DNA of 64,000 bases. Source: Rhodopseudomonas sp. BR0M22. Lineage in GTDB: Bacteria > Pseudomonadota > Alphaproteobacteria > Rhizobiales > Xanthobacteraceae. Under the pieces are notes generated by a model. That model saw only the letters and a program-made list of their open reading frames with translations, did not search any database and had not been told where the DNA came from. This document shows, one piece after another, positions 37,786-46,843 of the stretch (position 1 is its first letter; the number at the start of each line of letters is the position of its first letter). The stretch is from assembly GCF_010907035.1 (NCBI RefSeq), contig NZ_QUMK01000001.1, positions 1-64,000 of the forward strand, read 5' to 3'. A program made the position numbers and the translations under genes.

Positions 37786-38471
37786 GATGAAACGAACTTC
37801 AGCGTAATGGCGGCTTGGGTCAATGAACTGGATCTAATGGTGCGGCCTTGCTGAACTCGCATGGCCGAGCACGACCAGTTCGAACGCCACAATGGAGAGA
37901 TCAAGCGACGCACAAAGCACTTTTGGCGAACCAGCCCCAGTCCAGCCAATCCAAAATTCGCATAAGGTATATTATGGAATATATGAATATTCCATATCTG
38001 CCAATACCTTGTCTGGCATACGCAAGGTTTTGCTTGTGCAGCGCTCAACGGTTCGGGCTTTCCGCTTTGTCGAAGCTGCGAGCCTCAGACCGTGGTCTCC
38101 GAATGCTGGCAGCGGTCGCGACAACTCTTCGACCACCCGATCTGCGACCATCCGAGAGCGCGCAATCATGCGCGAGGCTCGGCGATGCCGCCGCGTTGCG
38201 GCCGGCTCAGCCGAGCCTCTGGCGGCTTGCGCGATCTGGGGCCCAAGCCGTCCGGCCTCCGGCGCCCGGAGCCTGCGGCGTCCGCCAACTCCGGTCCGTC
38301 TCGGTCCGGCGCGCCAAGCCTGCCTGGCGTCACCCTGGCGGAGCCGATAGCCCGGCCGTCCACCGATGGCTCAAAATCGCTTGACCGGACCAGTCGAAAT
38401 GATGACCAAGGGCGCGTCGACATTTCGGTTGCGTTCTCACAAAAAAGAACATGCGGGCAGGAGGAAGCGAG
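37786..38471. other. Long intergenic region, nuclease / TRAP transporter
   Basis: These 686 bases lie between divergent genes. An AT-rich core with a near-perfect palindrome is at 37964-38010. The remaining 400 bases before the TRAP gene have open frames on both strands with Arg/Pro/Ala-rich text and no family likeness, so I see no gene there. It may be a degraded gene. Confidence 0.55.
37964..38010. promoter_or_regulatory. Nested palindrome in AT-rich island
   Basis: The inner arms TATGGAATAT (37973-37982) and ATATTCCATA (37987-37996) are exact reverse complements with a 4-base spacer. The outer arms AAGGTAT (37964-37970) and ATACCTT (38004-38010) also pair. It could be an operator for a dimeric regulator, a terminator-like hairpin, or both. 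It lies 179 bases before the nuclease gene and about 460 before the TRAP genes. Confidence 0.6.
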
Positions 38472-39491
38472 ATGAGTTTTTCACGCAGGAGCTTGTTGAA
38501 GGCGTCGGCGGCGGCAGCCGCGATCGGCGGCATCGGTGCGCCTTGGGTGGCGCGCGCGGCCGAAGCCGAGTTCAAATACAAATACGCCAACAACCTGCCC
38601 GACACCCATCCGCTCAACGTTCGCGCCCGCGAGATGTCGGCGGCGATCAAGGCCGAGACCGACGGCAAGGTCCAGATCGACGTTTTCCCGAACAACCAGC
38701 TCGGCTCCGACACCGACATGCTGAGCCAGATTCGCGCCGGCGGCGTCGAGTTCTTCACGCTGTCGGGTCTGATCCTGTCGACCCTGGTGCCGGCGGCCTC
38801 GATCAACGGCATCGGCTTTGCGTTCCCGGACTATGAGACGGTCTGGAAGGCCATGGATGGCGAACTCGGTGCCCATGTCCGCGGCGAGATCCAGAAGGCC
38901 GGCTTGATGGTGATGGACAAGATCTGGGACAACGGATTCCGCCAGACCACCTCCTCGACCAAGCCGATCAACGGCCCGGACGATTTCAAGGGTTTCAAGA
39001 TCCGCGTGCCGGTGTCGCCGCTGTGGACGTCGATGTTCAAGGCGTTCGATGCGGCCCCCGCCTCGATCAATTTCAGCGAAGTCTATTCGGCGCTGCAGAC
39101 CAAGGTGGTCGAAGGCCAGGAAAACCCGCTGGTGCTGATCTCGACCGCCAAGCTGTACGAAGTTCAGAAATACTGCTCGCTGACCAACCACATGTGGGAC
39201 GGCTTCTGGTTCCTGGCCAACCGCCGTGCCTGGGAAAAGCTGCCGCCCGACGTCCGCGCGATCGTCGCCAAGAACATCAACGCCGCTGCGGTGAAGGAGC
39301 GCGAAGACACAGCCAAGCTCAACGCCACCGTCAAGGAAGAGCTGACCGCCAAGGGCCTGATCTTCAATCAGCCGGCGGTGATGCCGTTCCGAGATAAGCT
39401 GCGCAGCGCCGGCTTCTATGCCGAGTGGAAAGGCAAATACGGCGATCAGGCGTGGTCGCTGCTCGAAAAGTCCGTCGGCAAGCTGGCGTAA
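38472..39491 (+). CDS. TRAP transporter solute-binding protein (DctP-type)
   Basis: A 339-residue periplasmic substrate-binding protein of the DctP/SiaP family. The leader has a twin-arginine-like SRRSLLKASAAAAAIGG (4-20) ending near ARA. The mature start EFKYKYANNLPDTHPLN is typical, as are LSQIRAGGVEFFTLSG, the carboxylate-binding region FKGFKIRVPVSPLW with its arginine, and FSEVYSALQTKVVEGQENP. AGGAAG lies 4 bases before ATG 38472. The ligand is probably an organic acid; the downstream CoA ligase suggests one that is activated to its CoA ester. Confidence 0.94.
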   Translation: MSFSRRSLLKASAAAAAIGGIGAPWVARAAEAEFKYKYANNLPDTHPLNVRAREMSAAIKAETDGKVQIDVFPNNQLGSDTDMLSQIRAGGVEFFTLSGLILSTLVPAASINGIGFAFPDYETVWKAMDGELGAHVRGEIQKAGLMVMDKIWDNGFRQTTSSTKPINGPDDFKGFKIRVPVSPLWTSMFKAFDAAPASINFSEVYSALQTKVVEGQENPLVLISTAKLYEVQKYCSLTNHMWDGFWFLANRRAWEKLPPDVRAIVAKNINAAAVKEREDTAKLNATVKEELTAKGLIFNQPAVMPFRDKLRSAGFYAEWKGKYGDQAWSLLEKSVGKLA

Positions 39492-39501
39492 CGGCTGGCC
39501 G

Positions 39502-41385
39502 ATGGCGAGCGCCGACGCTTCCGAGCTCACCGCCGGTGAACGGCTCCACGCGCCGCAGCGCAAGACGCTGATTGGCGCGCTGGAGGCTGCGCTCGGCCTG
39601 CTGGTCGAGATTCCGGCGGCGATCCTGGTCGTCGTCGAGGTCGTCGTGCTGTTTGCCGGCGTGGTATCGCGTTACGTCTTCCACAGCCCGCTGATCTGGT
39701 CCGACGAACTGGCGTCGATCCTGTTTCTGTGGCTGGCGATGCTCGGCGCTGCGGTGGCGTTCCGTCGCGGCGAGCACATGCGGATGACCGCGATGGTGGC
39801 GGGGGCCTCCCCGCGCCTGCGCGCCTGGCTCGATCTGGTCGGCATCTGCGCGGCGCTGGCGTTTCTGCTGCTGATCGCCGCGCCGGCCTACGAATACGCC
39901 TACGAAGAGAGCTACATCACCACGCCGGCGCTGTCGCTCGCCAATAGCTGGCGCGCCGCGGCGCTGCCGGTCGGCATTGCGCTGATGGCGCTATTTGCGC
40001 TGTTTCGGCTGATCCGGTTCGGTGATCTGAAGCTGGTGTTCGGCGCTGCGCTGACGGTGCTGTTGCTGATCGGCGCGTTCTATGTCGCGCAGCCGCTGTT
40101 CAAGCCGCTCGGCAACCTCAATCTGGTGATCTTCTTCGTCGGCGTTGTCGCGTGTTGCGTGTTCGCCGGCGTGCCGATCGCATTCGGTTTCGGCTTGGCG
40201 ATCTACGGTTATCTGGCGCTGACCACCACGACGCCGCTGCTGATCCTGGTCGGGCGGATGGACGAGGGCATGAGCCACCTCATCCTGCTGTCGGTGCCGC
40301 TGTTCGTATTCCTCGGCCTGTTGATCGAGATGACCGGGATGGCGCGGGCGATGGTCGCGTTTCTCGCCAGCCTGCTCGGCCATGTTCGCGGCGGCCTGCA
40401 TTATGTGCTGGTCGGCGCGATGTATCTGGTGTCCGGCATTTCCGGCTCCAAGGCCGCCGACATGGCCGCGGTGGCGCCGGTGCTGTTTCCAGAAATGAAG
40501 GAACGCGGCGCGAAACCGGGCGATCTGGTCGCCCTGCTCTCCGCCACCGGTGCCCAGACCGAAACCATTCCGCCGAGCCTGGTGCTGATCACCATCGGCT
40601 CGGTCACCGGCGTCTCGATCTCGGCACTGTTCACCGGCGGCCTGCTGCCCGGCGTGGTGCTGGCGATCATGCTGTGCGGCCTGGTGTGGTGGCGCTATCG
40701 CGGCGAAGACCTCAGCCACGTCAAACGCGCCCGCGGCAGCGAGATCGGCAAGGCTTTCATCGTTGCCCTGCCCGCGCTGGCGCTGCCGTTCGTGATCCGC
40801 GCCGCCGTGGTCGAAGGCGTCGCTACCGCCACCGAGGTCTCGACCATCGGCATCGTCTATGCCGTGGTGGTCGGCATCCTGGTGTACCGCAAGTTCGACT
40901 GGCGCCGGCTGCGGCCGATGCTGGTCGAGACTGCGGCGCTGTCCGGGGCGATCCTGCTGATCATCGGTACCGCTACCGGCATGGCCTGGGGCCTGACGCA
41001 GTCCGGATTCTCGCGCTCACTGGCAGCGGCGATGACCGGCCTGCCCGGCGGCTCGGCAACGTTCCTGGCGGTGTCGATCGTCGCCTTCGTGATCCTCGGC
41101 AGCGTGCTGGAAGGCATTCCGGCGATCGTGCTGTTCGGGCCGCTCTTGTTTCCGATCGCCCGCGCCGTCGGCGTCCACGAGGTGCACTACGCCATGGTGG
41201 TGATCCTGGCGATGGGCATCGGATTGTTCGCGCCGCCGTTCGGCGTCGGCTATTATGCAGCCTGCGCGATCGGCCGCGTCGATCCCGCCGAAGGCATGCG
41301 CCCGATTTGGGGCTATCTGTTGGCGCTGTTGATCGGCTTGATCGTGGTCGCGGCGATCCCGTGGATCTCGATTGGATTCTTGTAG
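39502..41385 (+). CDS. TRAP transporter fused permease (DctQM)
   Basis: A 627-residue fusion of the small (DctQ, about 1-180) and large (DctM, about 200-627) membrane subunits. The DctQ part shows VSRYVFHSPLIWSDELASILFLWLAMLGAA. The DctM part shows PLFVFLGLLIEMTGMARAMVAFL, VSGISGSKAADMAAVAP, TGAQTETIPPSLVLI and IGLFAPPFGVGYYAACA. It starts 10 bases after the dctP stop. Ion-coupled uptake with the binding protein is expected. Many TRAP systems have separate Q and M; fused forms are common for some organic acids and sialic acid. Confidence 0.94.
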   Translation: MASADASELTAGERLHAPQRKTLIGALEAALGLLVEIPAAILVVVEVVVLFAGVVSRYVFHSPLIWSDELASILFLWLAMLGAAVAFRRGEHMRMTAMVAGASPRLRAWLDLVGICAALAFLLLIAAPAYEYAYEESYITTPALSLANSWRAAALPVGIALMALFALFRLIRFGDLKLVFGAALTVLLLIGAFYVAQPLFKPLGNLNLVIFFVGVVACCVFAGVPIAFGFGLAIYGYLALTTTTPLLILVGRMDEGMSHLILLSVPLFVFLGLLIEMTGMARAMVAFLASLLGHVRGGLHYVLVGAMYLVSGISGSKAADMAAVAPVLFPEMKERGAKPGDLVALLSATGAQTETIPPSLVLITIGSVTGVSISALFTGGLLPGVVLAIMLCGLVWWRYRGEDLSHVKRARGSEIGKAFIVALPALALPFVIRAAVVEGVATATEVSTIGIVYAVVVGILVYRKFDWRRLRPMLVETAALSGAILLIIGTATGMAWGLTQSGFSRSLAAAMTGLPGGSATFLAVSIVAFVILGSVLEGIPAIVLFGPLLFPIARAVGVHEVHYAMVVILAMGIGLFAPPFGVGYYAACAIGRVDPAEGMRPIWGYLLALLIGLIVVAAIPWISIGFL

Positions 41386-41439
41386 AGGCGCTGCGGGGAG
41401 AACGCAGCGGCGCCGTCGTGAAGTGAGAGGCAGGTCGTC

Positions 41440-43089
41440 ATGAGCACCCCGCAAGGTCACTACAGCATCGGTCTGGACAAGACCCCGGCCAATTTCGTGC
41501 CGTTGTCTCCGCTGAGCTTCCTGGAGCGCACCGCCAACGTCTACCCGGAGCTGACCTCCGTGGTGTACGAAGGCCGCCACTACACCTGGAAAGAGACCCG
41601 CGCGCGCTGCCGCCGCTTCGCGTCCTGGCTGATCCGGAGCGGCATCGGCCGCGGTGATACCGTCGCGGTGATGCTGCCCAACGTGCCGGCGATGGTCGAG
41701 GTTCACTTCGCGGTGCCGATGGCCGGCGCGGTGCTGAATGCGCTGAATATCCGGCTCGATTCCACGGCGATCGCGTTCCAGCTCGACCATGGCGGCGCCA
41801 AGATCATCCTGGTCGATCCGGAATTCGCCGGCGTCGTCGCCGAGGCGCTGACGTTGATGACCAAGCCGAAGCCGCTGGTGATCGACGTCGACGACAAGAT
41901 GTATCCCGGCAGTCACCGCATCGGCGAACTGGAATACGAGTACGCCGTCGCGTCCGGCGATCCGACCTTTGCGGGCCATCGCCCCGAGGACGAATGGGAC
42001 GCGATCTCGCTCGGTTATACCTCCGGCACCACCGGCAATCCGAAGGGCGTGGTGACGCATCACCGCGGCGCGTATCTCAACGCCGTCAGCAACATCCTGG
42101 CCGGCAATCTCGGCCAGCATCCGGTGTATCTGTGGACGCTGCCGATGTTCCACTGCAACGGCTGGTGCTTCCCGTGGACCCTCGCGGCCGCGGCCGGCAT
42201 CAACGTCTGCCTGCGCAAGGTGGATCCGGCCAAGATCTTCGAGCTGATCCCGAAGCACGGCGTCACCCACATGTGCGGCGCGCCGATCGTTTACAACGCG
42301 CTGATCAATGCGCCGGAAGCGCCGAAGGGCGCTGCGGCCAAGCCCGTCGTCGGCCTGATCGCCGGCGCCGCACCGCCGATGGCGGTGCTGGCCGGCGCCG
42401 AGACCATCGGCATCAAGCTGACCCACGTCTATGGCCTGACCGAAGTCTACGGCCCCGCCTCGGTCTGTGCTGAGCAGCCGGGCTGGGACGATCTGCCGGT
42501 CGGCGAGCGCGCCAAGCTGAAGCGGCGCCAGGGCGTGCCCTACCCGATGCAGGAAGCCGTCACCGTGCTCGATCCGGAGACGATGCAGGAAGTGCCGCGC
42601 GACGGTGAGACCATCGGTGAAGTCATGTTCCGCGGCAACATCGTGATGAAGGGTTATCTGAAGAACGAGAAGGCCACCAAGGAAGCGCTCGCCGGCGGCT
42701 GGTTTCACACCGGCGATCTCGGGGTGCTCGATGCCGACGGCTATGTCATCATCAAGGACCGCTCCAAGGATATCATCATCTCGGGCGGCGAGAACGTCTC
42801 GTCGGTCGAGGTCGAGGATGTGCTGTACAAGCACCCGGCGATCCTGTTCGCCGCGGTGGTCGCCAAGCCTGATCCGAAATGGGGCGAAGTCCCCTGCGCG
42901 TTCGTCGAGCTGAAGGACGGCGCCAGCGCCACCGAAGCCGAGATCATCGCCTATTGCCGCGAACATCTCCCCGGTTTCAAGACCCCGAAGAGCATCGTGT
43001 TCTCGTCGATCCCCAAGACCTCGACCGGCAAGATCCAGAAGTTCATGCTGCGCGATCAGGTGAAGTCGGCGAAGGCGATCTTGGAGTGA
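41440..43089 (+). CDS. Acyl-CoA synthetase (AMP-forming)
   Basis: A 549-residue ANL-superfamily ligase that activates a carboxylic acid to its CoA thioester via an acyl-adenylate. Motifs are the P-loop SLGYTSGTTGNPKGVVTHH (about residue 190), the A4-type THVYGLTEVYGP, A5 GWFHTGDLGVLD, the hinge KDRSKDIIISGGENVSSVEVE and the catalytic lysine in PKTSTGKIQKFMLR. It resembles medium-chain or methylmercaptopropionate-type ligases. It starts 54 bases after the TRAP permease on the same strand and is probably cotranscribed, so the TRAP ligand is a candidate substrate. Confidence 0.93.
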   Translation: MSTPQGHYSIGLDKTPANFVPLSPLSFLERTANVYPELTSVVYEGRHYTWKETRARCRRFASWLIRSGIGRGDTVAVMLPNVPAMVEVHFAVPMAGAVLNALNIRLDSTAIAFQLDHGGAKIILVDPEFAGVVAEALTLMTKPKPLVIDVDDKMYPGSHRIGELEYEYAVASGDPTFAGHRPEDEWDAISLGYTSGTTGNPKGVVTHHRGAYLNAVSNILAGNLGQHPVYLWTLPMFHCNGWCFPWTLAAAAGINVCLRKVDPAKIFELIPKHGVTHMCGAPIVYNALINAPEAPKGAAAKPVVGLIAGAAPPMAVLAGAETIGIKLTHVYGLTEVYGPASVCAEQPGWDDLPVGERAKLKRRQGVPYPMQEAVTVLDPETMQEVPRDGETIGEVMFRGNIVMKGYLKNEKATKEALAGGWFHTGDLGVLDADGYVIIKDRSKDIIISGGENVSSVEVEDVLYKHPAILFAAVVAKPDPKWGEVPCAFVELKDGASATEAEIIAYCREHLPGFKTPKSIVFSSIPKTSTGKIQKFMLRDQVKSAKAILE

Positions 43090-43121
43090 TTACTTCCATA
43101 TCGCGCCGCTGCGACATATGG

Positions 43122-43156
43122 ATTCCGGGTTCGCGAGCTGGCTCGCGCCCCGGAAT
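43122..43156. repeat. Intergenic double-stem palindrome
   Basis: ATTCCGGG (43122-43129) pairs with CCCGGAAT (43149-43156). Inside it CGCGAGC (43132-43138) pairs with GCTCGCG (43141-43147) around TG. Intergenic ATTCCGGG-containing palindromes are abundant in Bradyrhizobium relatives. It lies between convergent genes and could also end transcription. Confidence 0.75.
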
Positions 43157-43231
43157 GACGAGCTGAAGAGCACGGCGTAAAAGTCGTTCATCGCAGCGAG
43201 CAGGTAGCTCCGCGAGTTCATCGTTGTGCGC

Positions 43232-45070
43232 TCAGCCTGCGTCCCGTTTGCGGAGTGCCGGAGCTTGCTCGCGTGGCGCCATCTTCCGGCGCAGCATTCT
43301 GAGCTGGGCGACGCCGATGGTGTGCTCGATCTCGTCGGCCGGGACCGGGTGGGCGAAGAGATAGCCCTGGAAGACAGTGCAGCCGCGTGCATAGAGATGC
43401 CGCACCTCCTCCTCGCGCTCGACGCCTTCGGCCAGCACGTCGAGGCCGAGCCCGCGCGACAGTGCGATCAGCGCGTCGCAGATCGCCTGGCTTTCCGAAG
43501 AGGCGTCGACGTGGCTGACGAATTCGCGGTCGATCTTCAGCTTGTTGAACGGCAGCTTGCGCAAGTAGCTCATGCTGGCGTAGCCGGCGCCGAAATCGTC
43601 GATCGCGATGCCGACGCCGAGATCGCGCAGCGCGGCGAACATGCGTCGGGTGTGGGAGTGGTCGGCCATTGCCGCGGTCTCGGTCAGCTCGATCTCGAGC
43701 CGGTCCGGCGTGACCCCCGCGCCGTCGAGCGCACCACGCACATGCCGCAGCAAGTCTCGATCGAGGAACTGGCGCGCCGAAAGATTGACCGCAACTCTGA
43801 TGTCGCCGAGCGAGCTGTCTGACCAGTTGCGGATCTGCTGACAAGCCTGGTCCAGCACCCACAGCCCGATCGGCTGGATCAGGCCGGTCGCTTCGGCAAT
43901 CGGAATGAACTCCGTCGGCGACACCATGCCGCGCTCCGGATGGCGCCAGCGCAGCAGCGCCTCGGCGCCGATGATGCGTTCGGCTGCGAGATCGACGACC
44001 GGTTGGTAGTACAGCGTGAACTGATCGTCCGTCACCGCGCGGCGCAGATCCTGTTCGAGCTCGAAGCGCGACTGCGCCGCGCGGCGGTCGGCGTCCGAAT
44101 GCAATACCAGCGGTGCTGCCGGGCTGCTCCGCAGCGCCGCGGCGGACGCGGCGTCGAGCAGAGCCTCGGCGCTCTCGCCGTCCGCTGGATAGAACGCAAG
44201 GCCGGTTTGTAGTTCCGGCTCCAAGACGACGGAACCGATCGCCAGTTCGCCTGCGGCCGATTCCAGCACGTCGCGGATGCGTCCGGCGAGCGCAGCGTGC
44301 GCGATCGCGTTTTCGTCGGTCGGTCCGAGGACTGCCAGCTCGGCGCGTCCGGGGCGCGCCAGAACCTTGCCTTCGGCGACTCGCGACGACAGCCGGCGGG
44401 CCAGCAGTGACATCGCCAGCTCGGCTTCGTCTTTGCCATAGGCGGTTTTCACCCGCTGATAGTCCGTGAACCGCACGATCGCCAGGGCGAACGGCGCGCG
44501 GTCGGCGATGAACGTGGCCATCATCGACAGCAGCTGTTTGCTGTTTGGCAGGCCGGTGCCGTCGTCGCGGTTCTCGATCTGATCGAGAGTCTGCTCGAGA
44601 TGTACGATGGTGTCGGCCGCGCACGCCATCAACAAGCCGGCTTCATCGGTGTAGTGCCGCGGCAGCGCCCTCACCTCGCGGGCGTTCCGATAGATCTCCA
44701 GCGTCCGCGCAGTCAGCAAAACCGGACGCAGCAACTGATCGAGCACGAACAGCGTCAACGCGGTTCCCGCGACCGTCGCGACCAGCGTCGTCAGCACGGT
44801 CGAGACGAAGTCCGACCAGTCCGACGTATGGGCCGCCGCAATGTAGATCGCCACCGCAATCAGGGGCATATGCGTGCCGATGAAGGCGACGGTCATGATT
44901 TTCAGGCGATAGCTCAGTCGCACCCGCCGAGACATCCAGTCGTAGAACCACAGGTCGCGCACGCCCCGTCCTCCGTTGTCCGAAGGTCCACTTAGGCCGA
45001 AGACCGGTTGAAAAAGAGAGAACGACCAACGTCCGGCCCGGTCTGCGTCGGGCGCATCTGACATCCGCAT
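43232..45070 (-). CDS. EAL phosphodiesterase with degenerate GGDEF domain
   Basis: A 612-residue c-di-GMP protein. Two membrane spans lie at about residues 57-80 (IMTVAFIGTHMPLIAVAIYIA) and 88-112 (VLTTLVATVAGTALTLFVL). A GGDEF-like domain covers about 170-330, with RPGRAELAVL at the active-site position, so cyclase activity is unlikely. The EAL domain (about 350-590) keeps EALLRWRHP, NLSARQF, ELTETAAM, AIDDFGAGYASMSYL, KIDREFV and AEGVE, all metal and catalytic positions, so c-di-GMP hydrolysis is expected. It is monocistronic. The degenerate half may bind GTP as a regulator (family knowledge). Confidence 0.93.
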   Translation of the reverse strand: MRMSDAPDADRAGRWSFSLFQPVFGLSGPSDNGGRGVRDLWFYDWMSRRVRLSYRLKIMTVAFIGTHMPLIAVAIYIAAAHTSDWSDFVSTVLTTLVATVAGTALTLFVLDQLLRPVLLTARTLEIYRNAREVRALPRHYTDEAGLLMACAADTIVHLEQTLDQIENRDDGTGLPNSKQLLSMMATFIADRAPFALAIVRFTDYQRVKTAYGKDEAELAMSLLARRLSSRVAEGKVLARPGRAELAVLGPTDENAIAHAALAGRIRDVLESAAGELAIGSVVLEPELQTGLAFYPADGESAEALLDAASAAALRSSPAAPLVLHSDADRRAAQSRFELEQDLRRAVTDDQFTLYYQPVVDLAAERIIGAEALLRWRHPERGMVSPTEFIPIAEATGLIQPIGLWVLDQACQQIRNWSDSSLGDIRVAVNLSARQFLDRDLLRHVRGALDGAGVTPDRLEIELTETAAMADHSHTRRMFAALRDLGVGIAIDDFGAGYASMSYLRKLPFNKLKIDREFVSHVDASSESQAICDALIALSRGLGLDVLAEGVEREEEVRHLYARGCTVFQGYLFAHPVPADEIEHTIGVAQLRMLRRKMAPREQAPALRKRDAG

Positions 45071-45219
45071 CTGCGCGAAATCATCGGAATGTCTCGCGAA
45101 TTCGGACGTCTAATTCACGATACTGGGCGGAACCAGACCGCGTATCAAAGGTGCCTCTCTGGGCGCGCTGTTCGGTTAGCGCAGAATGATGGGCCGAGCC
45201 TGATCGCACGAGCGAAGCG

Positions 45220-46020
45220 TCAGCCGGCGATGTCGAGACGCATCCCGTCGAACCCTGGCACCACGCCGTCCGGAAGTTCCTTGCGTAGCGTCTCATAGTC
45301 GATGTCTGCGTGCATGTTGGTGATCACGGCGCGCTTCGGTTGGAACCGGGCGATCCACTTCAGCGCAGTTTCGATGTTGAAGTGGCTGGCGTGATGCTTG
45401 TAGCGCAGGCCGTCGATGATCCAGAGGTCGAGGCCTTCGAGGGCGGCGAAGCTCGCGTCCGGAATGTCGTGGACGTCGGGTGTGTAGGCCGCGCCGGCGA
45501 TGCGATAGCCGAGCGCCGGGATGTCGCCGTGCTGGAGCAGGAACGCGGTCAGCGTCATGTCGCCACCTGCGCCGGCGATGGTCTTGCTCTCGCCGGCCTC
45601 GATGCTGCGCGACTCAAGGATCGCCGGATACGAGCTGCCCGGCGCCTGTTCGAAACAGTAGGCGAAGCGGTACAGCACGTGTTCGCCGGTCGATTGGTTG
45701 AGATAGACCGGAATGCGTCGCTTCATCGCCATCACGACCGAGCGCAGGTCGTCGATGCCATGGGTCTGGTCGGCATGCTCGTGCGTGAGGAACACTGCGT
45801 CCACATGATCGACGTCGGCGCTGATCAGTTGCTCGCGCAAGTCGGGCGAGGTGTCGATCAGCACCCGGGTGATGCCGTCCGGCGTGACGCGCTCGGCCAG
45901 CAGCGAGCAGCGACGGCGCCGGTTCTTCGGATTGGACGGATCGGCGGCACCCCAGCCGAGTGCCGGGCGCGGCACGCCGGCGGAGGAACCCGAGCCGAGG
46001 ATGGTGAGCGTCAGCGTCAT
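45220..46020 (-). CDS. MBL-fold hydrolase (PhnP-like)
   Basis: A 266-residue metallo-beta-lactamase-fold phosphodiesterase-like protein. It begins TLTILGSGSSAGVPRPALGWG, then DTSPDLREQLI and the metal motif LTHEHADQTHGIDDLR. Later metal ligands lie in LQHGDIPALGYRI and IIDGLRYKHHASHFNIE, followed by THMHADIDY-type text (here ITNMHADIDYETL). This gene follows tatD in many alphaproteobacteria. Its substrate is probably a cyclic phosphodiester, as for PhnP (inference). The ribosome-binding site before ATG 46020 is weak. Confidence 0.9.
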   Translation of the reverse strand: MTLTLTILGSGSSAGVPRPALGWGAADPSNPKNRRRRCSLLAERVTPDGITRVLIDTSPDLREQLISADVDHVDAVFLTHEHADQTHGIDDLRSVVMAMKRRIPVYLNQSTGEHVLYRFAYCFEQAPGSSYPAILESRSIEAGESKTIAGAGGDMTLTAFLLQHGDIPALGYRIAGAAYTPDVHDIPDASFAALEGLDLWIIDGLRYKHHASHFNIETALKWIARFQPKRAVITNMHADIDYETLRKELPDGVVPGFDGMRLDIAG

Positions 46021-46045
46021 GCGGCGACCCCGGATATCAAAGGCG

Positions 46046-46843
46046 TCATGTGGCGGCGGGCGCCGGCACCTTGCCGAACAGGCGGAAGAAGTTCTCGGTC
46101 GTCTGGCGCGCGATCTCGTCGAGCGGCACGCCCCGGACCTCGGCCAGCACCTTGGCGGTTTCGACAACGTAAGACGGCTCGTTGCGCTTGCCGCGATATT
46201 TGCCGGGCGCCAGATACGGCGAGTCGGTCTCGACCATGACGCGGTCAGCCGGCAGTTCGGCGGCGAGATCGCGCAGCGTCTGCGACTTCTTGAAGGTGAG
46301 AATGCCGGTGAAGGAAATCATCAGTCCGAGGTCGATGGCCTGCATCGCGAGATCGCGACCGCCGGTGTAACAATGCAGCACCGCGCGAAAAGCTCCCTTC
46401 CCCATCTCGTCTTCGAGGATTTTGCCGCAGTCCTCATCCGCCTCGCGGGTGTGGATCACCAGCGGCAGGCCGGTTTCGCGCGCGGCCGCGATATGGGCGC
46501 GAAAGCCGCGCTCCTGCGCGTCACGCGAGCCCATCTCGTAGAAGTAATCAAGCCCGGCCTCGCCGAACGCCACCACCTTCGGGTGCTGTGCCAGCTTCAC
46601 CAGTTCTTCCGTGGTGATGCCGTCTTCCTCATCGGCCTGGTGCGGATGGGTGCCGACCGAGCAATACACGTTGGGAAACCGCTCGGCGATCGCCAGCAGG
46701 TCCGGCAGCTTCCGCACCCGCGTCGAGATCGTCACCATGCGCCCCACCCCGGCGCTTTCCGCGCGGGAGACGATGCCGGCGAGGTCGTCGGCAAAGTCGG
46801 GGAAGTCGAGATGGCAGTGACTGTCGACCAGCATCGGCATCAT
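46046..46843 (-). CDS. tatD: TatD-family deoxyribonuclease
   Basis: A 265-residue TIM-barrel metal-dependent hydrolase of the TatD family, reported as 3'-5' exonuclease and also D-aminoacyl-tRNA or quality-control related. Metal residues are in [43 protein letters not shown] and [11 protein letters not shown]. The start ATG 46843 overlaps the metG stop by 4 bases. Confidence 0.94.
   Translation of the reverse strand: MMPMLVDSHCHLDFPDFADDLAGIVSRAESAGVGRMVTISTRVRKLPDLLAIAERFPNVYCSVGTHPHQADEEDGITTEELVKLAQHPKVVAFGEAGLDYFYEMGSRDAQERGFRAHIAAARETGLPLVIHTREADEDCGKILEDEMGKGAFRAVLHCYTGGRDLAMQAIDLGLMISFTGILTFKKSQTLRDLAAELPADRVMVETDSPYLAPGKYRGKRNEPSYVVETAKVLAEVRGVPLDEIARQTTENFFRLFGKVPAPAAT

Noticed and set aside
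37848-38384. A 178-codon frame before the TRAP genes
   Set aside because: Composition shifts along its length, it crosses the palindrome, and there is no family likeness.
41017-42966. A 649-codon minus-strand frame opposite the acyl-CoA synthetase
   Set aside because: It is antisense to a gene with all ANL motifs and has no recognisable domain itself.
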